In this document: positions 56,619 to 64,000 of the stretch, one piece after another
Layout: each line of letters opens with the position of its first letter
Position numbering within the stretch: position 1 is the first letter of the stretch
DNA from: Armillaria gallica
Lineage: Eukaryota > Basidiomycota > Agaricomycetes > Agaricales > Physalacriaceae
Assembly (NCBI GenBank): GCA_037576215.1
Contig: JBANDB010000004.1
Coordinates: forward strand, 2,046,001 to 2,110,000
Direction: 5' to 3'
Length of the DNA: 64,000 nucleotides
Made by a program: the position numbers and the translations under genes
Notes under the pieces: model-generated
Database searches by the model: none
What the model saw: the letters and a program-made list of their open reading frames with translations, nothing else
Told to the model about the DNA's origin: nothing

Positions 56619-57330
56619 TGTGGAGTCTGGGATATAACGAGAAAGATCGCAACTCTTATACTGTCCTGAGGCCTATCTGAAGGGAGTCCAACGATCAGTA
56701 ACTGCCGGTGTATCTAACGCCGTCGTCCCAGTAAGCCTAGCATCGTGTTTTCACATTGGGCTAAAACCAAAGCTTAAGCTACGTGTGTACACGTCAATGT
56801 CATACACCACAAGCCGCTGAAAGCGAGTGGATATCCATTCCACATGCAAAACGAGAAAGGTGTGGCACGGTCAAGTGAGGATACTGATAGAGAAAGCACT
56901 CAGCGAAGGGAGGTGTCTGCTCACATTGTTACTGGACTTGTTTACGAGACAAGAAGAGAAGGGAACAGAGGCTGGCTTAGATCTTACGTCTGTTGATTGA
57001 CGTCCTGGTATCCTTGCGTATACGGTGATGAACGGGTGTGGTCCTCATCCTGCCAAAGGTGTCATCAGATTAGACCGGGATGGAATGAATAAACTCCGTG
57101 CTTCTGACTTGAACCACGAGAACAACATGGATGGCTAAATGAGCAATGCGGAAGCTCTTTACAACAACCTGTAAACAGCACAGATAGTTCCCTATTAGTG
57201 GCGCCAACTGCCTCTTCATACAGATAGTAGTGTTGGATCTACTTTGTCTGCGTGTATGAGATAGCAGGTTACGTTCGTCTTTGCTACCAGGCGTTGGACC
57301 GATAAGCCGCAGTAAAACTCTCCCGAGTCC
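56619..57330. other. Intergenic region between P450 and kelch gene
   Basis: No gene seen. It contains the P450 promoter and the 3' flank of the kelch gene. Confidence 0.6.
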
Positions 57331-60143
57331 CTAACGACGGTTTCGACTCTGCCCGCCGCCAGCACCCGGTCCTGCAGCAGCTCCTTTCCTCATCTCTTCC
57401 TCATCTAATCCAGCCTCAGCTAGGATCTTCTCTACCTCTTTGAGAATAGGCTTATACTCCGCTGCGAAAAAGCGCCACGTCAGCCTCGTGATCAAGTAGA
57501 ACAGAACATCGATCATACGCACCATATCGCTCCTCAGCAAGCCTAAATCCATCCCGACGGAGTTGTTTCCCTCGGCTATCACTCGTCGCATGAGCCTTCT
57601 GGGCCCAGTATTCCCCTAGAAATGTGTCAGCATGCAAACGGGCATAATACTCAGTGGAAGAGACATACGAGACCGAGAGTAAAACATAGCAAGCGTCTCT
57701 CCGGGTAGCGGCGTACTGATAACATCTTCGGCGGAACGTGTATTATCCCGCGCGACACCCATGAAAGTCGTCGCCTGAGCGCGTAGAGCATCCTAAGGAC
57801 CCCTATTCAGAAAGGTAATGTAAGTCTGAAATGACGGGCTGACGAACCTTCTCAGCATCAGTCTCAGGAACTTCCTCAATCTTTTTGAGCATGGCAATTT
57901 CGTCGAGTTCTTCATCAAACGCAACGGTCTCGTCTTCACCGATGACAGTTTCCTCGGCTTCTTCTTCATCGTCGTCGCCGTCGTCATCATCATCATCACT
58001 CTCGCTACTGCTCTCGTCATCACCTTCCGCAATGACGACCCCGCTCTCTTTCAAGCACACATATCGGTCCATCTTGTCGAGCTGCAGCGAATAAAAGTCA
58101 TCGAGTGTGTACTCGCGCGAGCCTTTTTCGAATATGCCACCATATCTGTACTCGCTGATCAACTACGCCCACACAGCAAAAAAATACAACGCATACAAGT
58201 AGAGAGTATTCCGCAAAACAGAAAGCATGGCATTATACCGAGGTAGAGGAATCGTCTGGCTAGGATCATCAGGGTCTACCTCGGCATCCCGAACCGGAAC
58301 TTCTGTCCCCTGCAATGACATCGTCAACAAGGTGTCCAGGCGAGCGAAGGATAAAGGTCCATACTGTGTCGTCGTCCTCGTCGTCCTCGTTCTTCACTGG
58401 CTTCTTCCTCTTGGCCCCTCCGGCCTTCTTGGGTCGTTTTAACGTCATTGACACCCACTTTCCCTTGCCCGCCCACTGGTAGCCGTTCCTATACACGGCG
58501 GCGGCATCAGCAAAAGAACACCTGATATGTGTCATTAACACATACAAATCATTCCAGAATACGCTCTCCAGCGTCTCCTCCGATGTGTCCTCGTCTGTCA
58601 CTCCGCCAAAAAGCACTCCGGTACTTCTCGCAGCCCACACTGCCATCGTACATCCTGAACGCAACGATGGTGCGTAGGCAGTCGAAGGTCGCTTTCGGCG
58701 TTCCCATTTGAGTTTCAAGGGGTCTGCCGTCGACTTGCCTTCTGCTGGCATTTCGAGCGACATCCTAGGATCCTGATAAGGAAGAACACACGTTGACCAT
58801 GAGATATCTTACTTCAAGAACCAAGTGTCTTCGAGCATGATACCGATTGGGCGCTTTCCTTTGACGTACTCTTTGCAGTAGCCGCCTGCATGGATGGGTC
58901 AGAAGATGGATTTGAATCCGCGGGCATTGCTGACCGTGTAGAACGATTCCATCGGGTGTCGAGAGAAAAGAGAAGCCACTTCTTGCTCTGCATAAACGGG
59001 TCAACATTAAGACGAAGAAAGGAAGACATTGATCACGTACGAGGGGCGCGGTTCTGTATCTTTGAATTCTGCCTGTCGCCACTTGTACTCTTGCGTGTCA
59101 AAGAGCCAGAGATCATTCAGATACCGTGCTATCACCGAGCTTGTAAACGAGATCCACAATTCATACAGCTGGACGTACTTGTTACCCCAGGGTCGTAAAA
59201 TCCACCAAAGAGGATAATATAGTGTTTCCAGATGGCCATCCTAGAAGGAAATCAGAGAAGCGTCGAGGCTACAAAGACAAGGATATAACCTATGACCTGA
59301 ACGCGCACTTGGTCGAATCTTGGTGTCGATCCTGTCCCAAGAGTGTGTCGTTATATCGAAACACCAGAAATCGCGGTAATGATGGAACGTATTTTGGTGC
59401 AAGGAGGAGAATTCTCCGCCTGCGGATACTGCGATTGAGAATATGAAGAAAAAGGATAGCTGAGTGGTCTACCAAATAGGAATATCTTGCCGCCACCTGC
59501 AGGCGATGCTACCACAGCATGTGCTGACCTAGGGCCAGGACAAGTTTTAGATACAAACTTCCGCCATTCATCCTACGATCCAGTCAGATCGCAATGCAGT
59601 AAATTTCGGCCTGTCGACGCACCTTTTCTGGTGAGTATCGAAAGACATCGTTGTACTAGAAACACGTCAGCGTCAGATCAGGGGGTAGACACCTATGTAG
59701 TAACCCACAAAGTACTGTGAAGGATGCATCAGCCAAACGGGAAAAAAAACTAAACTCTTCCGCAAACGTACTGCCTTCCCGTCGTCGCTGAAAAATTCTC
59801 CTCCGATGCACCAAAGATGATTCCCATTTGGACACGCGGTCAGGCTTGCATTTGCACGTCGACTTGGCGGCCCTTCTACGAGTTCCTCGGTCACAGTGTG
59901 AGCTTCTTCCCATTCCCGTTGCATCTACTAAGGTCCGTATCATCATGGATTCTGAGCATTGTCGAAGGGAAGGAGAAAAACCTTTTCGAGTATCCCTTCG
60001 AGGTCGTCGTCGTCGTCCTCAAACTCATCCTTGGATTTTGAAACTTTTTTCTTCTCCTTGCGATCGATTTTTTGGGCTGCCTTGGCCTTTTTTGCAGCTT
60101 TTGTAGTTGCTTTTGCGCCTGCTGCAGCTTTCTTCTTGGCCAT
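57331..60143 (-). CDS. Kelch-repeat protein, KEL3/KLHDC4-like (672 residues, 16 exons)
   Basis: Exons (minus) are 60143-59982, 59924-59772, 59714-59709, 59655-59623, 59572-59473, 59419-59290, 59240-59179, 59128-59041, 58987-58935, 58885-58813, 58764-58365, 58309-58197, 58145-57848, 57792-57669, 57615-57523 and 57461-57331. It starts with a Lys/Ala-rich tract (MAKKKAAAGAKATTKAAKKA) and an acidic stretch. Kelch repeats follow: LWCIGGEFFSDDGKA, KIFLFGGEFSS, IILFGGFYD, RYLNDLWLFDT, GVLFGGVTDED and YGGIFEKG. A long acidic insert (SSSESDDDDDDGDDD) comes next, then a DUF4110-like end (GETLAMFYSRSREYWAQKAH) and a Gly/Arg tail. Function of the family is poorly defined. Exon 3 is only 6 nt (Tyr-Phe). 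Confidence 0.88.
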
Positions 60144-60442
60144 TTGAGAAGGGGGGGAGTAGACAGAAGCAAGACAACGATTAGAGATATGGGTGTGCTT
60201 CCGGCAATACCCGAGCCGGCCCATCTGTCGGATACCGGCCCGAAGGTTCCGTATCTGGACATTGAGGCTGTCGGAGCTTGCAAGGAGCTTGCGCTACTTT
60301 GCGTCGCGTCTATAGTCGCCTTTACGATACGAAATTTCCAAAGACAGCAGCAATCTTCAAGATATATGTAAATTTATAGGCTCCACAGTCCCACATTAGT
60401 TCGAGAGGCGAAGACTCCGAATAGTGATCCGACTTTCTGGAG
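60144..60442. other. Upstream region of the kelch gene
   Basis: Promoter-side sequence without a supported gene. Confidence 0.5.
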
Positions 60443-60558
60443 AGTTTCTGACCGCCAGAAACTAATCATGAAACTGGGCGAGACTATGTCGCGACAGGGC
60501 GCATAGCCATATATGGTATACCGCTAGTTTCAGGATCAGTTTCTAAGCAACAGAAACT
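60443..60558. mobile_element. Short MITE-like inverted repeat, 116 bp
   Basis: The left AGTTTCTGACCGCCAGAAAC and the right end (reversed AGTTTCTGTTGCTTAGAAAC) form imperfect terminal repeats of about 38 bp, including a shared GAAACTRATC and TGAAACT. The flanks read CTGGAG and CCGGAG, a possible imperfect target duplication. There is no coding capacity. Confidence 0.65.
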
Positions 60559-61176
60559 CCGGAGTCCGCAGAAATTTCACTATTTTAGGAGTGTGAAAGG
60601 CCTGGCTTTCAAGGCTTGGGCTCGGCTTTGGAGGGCTCAGGCTCTCCCAATTGCAAGTCCGGCAAGGTACAGACCCGTGCTCGTACGCAGGAATGCATTT
60701 TCCGCCGGAACAGGCTGCAGGAAGGTGAGGGAAAAGGAAATGAAGTTGCTATTCAATACCATGCTATAATAATGCTAAAAGACCACGCATGAAGGTATAA
60801 GAAACAGAGGAAAGCCACAACATACCAGGTTCTGTCAGCCCAACGCAAAGTCTGCGGCGTGCTTCATGCCTCTCTTGCTCTGAATTATCTCCCCTTGTGC
60901 TGACCTAATCTGTAGCCTGACCTAGGCAGACTCTTAATCTCTTGACAGGTAAGCAGTCGAGAGGCATCGGCGAGGTTTTGCGATGGTTGTGACTGAGTGT
61001 AGTACGTCGATGAATCGTAATGATAAGAAGCAGTAACGTGACCTCGGCAACTTCCGTAGCGTCAAATTCCCGCTACCTTGGTAGTGGGTCTCTGCAGAAC
61101 GCTAATGGCACCGAATTTTGCGGTAGATTTGGTGATCTAATTCAGTTCTCGCGCCTCCTGAATCTGCTGATTAAAA
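60559..61176. other. Intergenic region left of the Helitron-like ORFs
   Basis: No gene supported. A GGCTTTCAAGGCTTGGGCTCGGCTTTG stretch (60602-60628, described not repeated) is mildly repetitive. If the ORFs to the right belong to a Helitron, its 5' end could lie here, but I see no definable terminus. Confidence 0.35.
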
Positions 61177-62329
61177 GTGGTGCATTCCATATCACGCGTC
61201 TCTTGTATTGATGAATCAGAGTCACTTTCATACACTGTTTCAGGATTTTTCTCCGTCGTGGCCACAGCACATGGGCCTGGGCGTTCCTTATTGGATCCTT
61301 GTATCGGTAACAACACCACCATCAACACCACCATGATCCCGACAACTTGCACTGTCGACGGGACTACGTGCACTGTCCTGATCTCACTTGAACAATCGCA
61401 GTCTCTCTGCACAACACGCTCGGGCGTATCGACCATTTCGCTGGTTACGACTCGCGGAAGCTTTCAAACGCAAATCTCCCTCAGCAACGCGAGCAAATTA
61501 ACCGTGGACGTTTGTTTCGGAATGGATTGGTTGATATCTCTCTTACGTTCTGCACCGGATGGGGGTGAGTGTCTTCGATTTTCCAGATTATCTTTACACT
61601 GATTTGCGTTCAGGCGTGGTGCCTTCTGAATTTGAAAGCCTTCGTGCCGTGTACAGACAATTTTTATTGCCTCAGTCGGCAGATTTCATTCACAGCTGTT
61701 CTTCTGCGTCTATCGTGTTTGCTATGGCCGGGCATGGGCTCCTACACAAGACGTCTTGCGGGCGACAACATGCCTATGTGAACATGCTCGTCGAGCATTT
61801 CTTGGCTGGCATGTGTGCGTCCAATAACGGACCGCTTTGTCGGTCATATGTTCAGGCATGTCATAAGGGTGGAATCCGTCCACCGGTATTCTTCTTATCT
61901 GCTTTGCAATACACCGGTGTATTGTCTACCATATCGTCACCAGCGCTTATGCTGTTTTGGTGTTTTCTCGCCCCATCCAAAATCCACAATAAACGCGAGC
62001 GCACTCTACATGCCTTAGCGCGACGACTCACACTTCTACGTTATCTCCCTTATAAGGGAGAGGTCACATACATGGCGGCCATGTTCGACAGCGCATTCGA
62101 GACATTGCACCGGAATGAATTGCTTCTTATGATGGATGCGCATGGTATAACCGCAAGCGCTACCGGTTCGACGGTCGATGATATAAGGGAGTTGCTCAGT
62201 GATCATGTCTTCAGGGGATTATGTGCTGATTCGCTTAATGGTCCCCTCACAGATATACCTGTTGGATGCCTTGATTGTCTACAGGAATTCGCTTTCTGTG
62301 ATCGGATAAGAGTCCGTAATGTCCGTTAG
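61177..62329 (+). CDS. Helitron-associated-type ORF 1 with SAP-like motifs (367 residues)
   Basis: Exons are 61177-61564 and 61614-62329 (frame kept). The first part is Thr/Cys/Ser-rich with hydrophobic strands (TTCTVDGTTCTVLISLEQSQ) and ends in LTVDVCFGMDWLISLL. The second part is helical with a SAP-like motif near the C-terminus (NELLLMMDAHGITASATG followed by DIRELLSDHVFRGLC). This combination resembles the N-terminal regions of large proteins encoded upstream of the helicase in basidiomycete Helitrons. That comparison is from memory of the pattern, so treat it as a hypothesis. It could equally be a lineage-specific protein family. The start at 61177 is the first ATG of the frame. Confidence 0.55.
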
Positions 62330-62649
62330 TTATTGTTAAACGTTTCAGTGTATCTTTTGTTCTCGTGTGGACATGTGAGCAATACATTTTGCTTTTATAT
62401 GTCTTCTCTGTTCTTGCTCTTATGATTTTTCCTACCTCAAATATCCATGACTTCCTCATTCCTATATTTTTCTTTGGAAGGCATGTCTGTACGGGCTTCT
62501 ATCGCACCCGATGATGAATGCTCTTTTGTATCTCGAGCCTGGTTGCAGGCACATAAAAAACCCCGGTGACCTGGACGCCAACCTTTTGGTCCAATGTGTT
62601 TCTGTTGAAGGATCTGTCGCGTTTGTCTTACCTTTTCTTCCGGCTGACA
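62330..62649. other. Short intergenic region between the two SAP-like ORFs
   Basis: Nothing recognisable. It may be an unrecognised intron if the two ORFs are one gene. Confidence 0.4.
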
Positions 62650-64000
62650 TGGAAGACCTCGATGTTTCCCTCGGGCAGAATGCCAGGTAAGTTTTTGTGG
62701 TTTCCTGTTCGTTTATGAATTCTGAATTGGCCTGTTAAGTTGATACTGCATACTCAACTACCGATATAAGTGATGAATCCTTCTCTGAACCATTCTACGA
62801 CTCAAACAATGCTGATGCTGCATCCGATTGTCGTGTTGATTTTTTCGACGTGTTGGGTGAGTCTTGGTTACTAGTGTCTTTTGTGCTTGTTCCAATCCTT
62901 TATCCTAGATCAAGACTATCCCATGGATGTCGATTCTTCATCTGAGTCAAATGTGATCTCCGAATCATGCAAAAATTTCGCCAATTCCGGTGCCTTCTTG
63001 GCTGGCGCCGTCCAGGATTCTTCATCACCGATCTTCACCATGGGTGGGATCGGTAATTCAAGTCCCTCTGCCTCGGGCGAGGGCGATTGTTTCTTTGCAG
63101 AGGATGGTCAATTCGCCTCGGGTTATGTCCATTCATCATCTTCCCAGGGAGGGTTCTCGTTAGCATTGTCTGTCATCCATTGTATGCTGTTTGGATGGAC
63201 TGTTACTGGTTCACGTAGCCTCGTTTTTACTTCTGATATTGAGTCTCTTGAGTACTCCGCACGTTTACATGGCCTGATGATGCCTGTTGGTTCTTGCGTT
63301 CAGGAGCTTCAACGAGCATTACTGGCTCATATGTTGATGGGAGAGTGCTTCAATCGTCGGACAACTGAATTAGTACATGGCGATAGTCAACGTATAGACG
63401 TGTCTACATGCATAAACATCTCCACTGGTTTTCATTCGGCAGAATCATTGAGTCGCGCTATGCTTGACTACGTGCTTTCTTATTCTGAACGGAGTGCCCA
63501 TCTTACTTTAAATAAACTTAACGTGTTGACGCTGTCCTTAGGTTTGACAACCAAATTGCCACGCTATCCGTCTCGACAAGATTATCTTGCTGCTTTACAG
63601 GATCTCTATGACAGCATGTCGTCTGAAAATATTCTAGATCAGTGTTTGCCTACCTTACCGCGCGAGAGTTTGCTGATGATTGGTAGATGTCATAGGCTTG
63701 ATATTTCGACGTGCAAAGATATGCAAACTCTCCGACCACAGGAAAGGACATCGACACACTCAAGTACGCAATGACTATCTAGTCAAACTTGCTCTAATTC
63801 TCCATCGTGCAGATTTATATATGAAGGACAGCGATTGAACCCTCAATACACTCCTGAAATGTACTCTGTGGAAAATGAAGGTGCGTTATGTACCGAAAAA
63901 CTAACATGTCTGACTTCCCGTAGATACAATCGATGTTATGCTCGAGCGTGAGTCCCATCTTGAATTGATTGACGAGTCCTACATCGATGCATCGCGCAGA
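62650..64000 (+). CDS. Helitron-associated-type ORF 2 with repeated SAP-like motifs (partial, runs off the window)
   Basis: It starts MEDLDVSLGQNAR, with introns 62689 to about 62770 and 62859-62909. The 5' part is Ser/Asp-rich. At least three degenerate repeats of about 35-50 residues follow: LEYSARLHGLMMPVGSCVQE..LLAHMLMGECF, LNVLTLSLGLTTKLPRYPSRQD..ALQDLY and SLLMIGRCHRLDISTCKDMQ. They share the order helix, short 'HG/LG-L' loop, helix. After 63774 the model is uncertain. An intron at about 63777-63812 gives an early stop, while another frame stays open (FIYEGQRLNPQYTPEMYSVE) and continues after a further intron to the window edge. Confidence 0.5.

Overview
The window reads as nuclear DNA of a mushroom-forming basidiomycete (Agaricomycetes). 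Genes are split by many 45-70 bp introns with GT..AG (occasionally GC..AG) ends. One gene is the spermidine synthase-saccharopine reductase fusion known from basidiomycetes. Lineage-typical families are present (HET domain, DUF6535, many-intron P450, Helitron-type ORFs). No RNA gene or CRISPR array was seen. All identities come from reading motifs by eye; no database search was run.

Layout. 1-13314: a very long Ty3/Gypsy LTR retrotransposon on the minus strand, with its 3' LTR cut by the window edge and its reading frames broken mainly by TGA/TAG codons. 13315-18144: a FAD-dependent monooxygenase gene broken by that retroelement and again by a 3.9 kb insertion that carries a giant inverted repeat. 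18857-22081: two tandem paralogues of an unrecognised five-exon family with conserved promoters. 22210-25419: a small membrane protein gene divergent from the SPE3-LYS9 fusion.

25650-40391: a locally duplicated block. It holds two intact AIF-like FAD oxidoreductases and a partial third copy, two HET-domain genes (one frameshifted), and between the HET genes a large DUF6535 membrane protein. HET proteins are known to trigger incompatibility cell death, and AIF relatives act in cell-death or redox pathways, so this may be a nonself-recognition or cell-death neighbourhood. That link is inference.

41202-60143: mostly conserved genes: SAC3 (mRNA export), a kinase-like protein with altered catalytic motifs, an aryl-alcohol-type aldo-keto reductase, a cytochrome P450 and a KEL3/KLHDC4-like kelch protein. 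Between them, 46.1-51.5 kb is gene-poor and carries a hAT-type MITE with an exact 8-bp target duplication and a second inverted-repeat element. 60443-64000: a short MITE, then two ORFs with repeated SAP-like motifs that resemble the N-terminal parts of basidiomycete Helitron proteins and run off the right edge.

The most unusual items are the oversized retroelement with about 4.5 kb of unrecognised coding sequence between protease and reverse transcriptase, the 643-bp-arm hairpin, the HET/AIF/DUF6535 block, and microexons of 6, 11 and 14 nt in the kelch and P450 genes.
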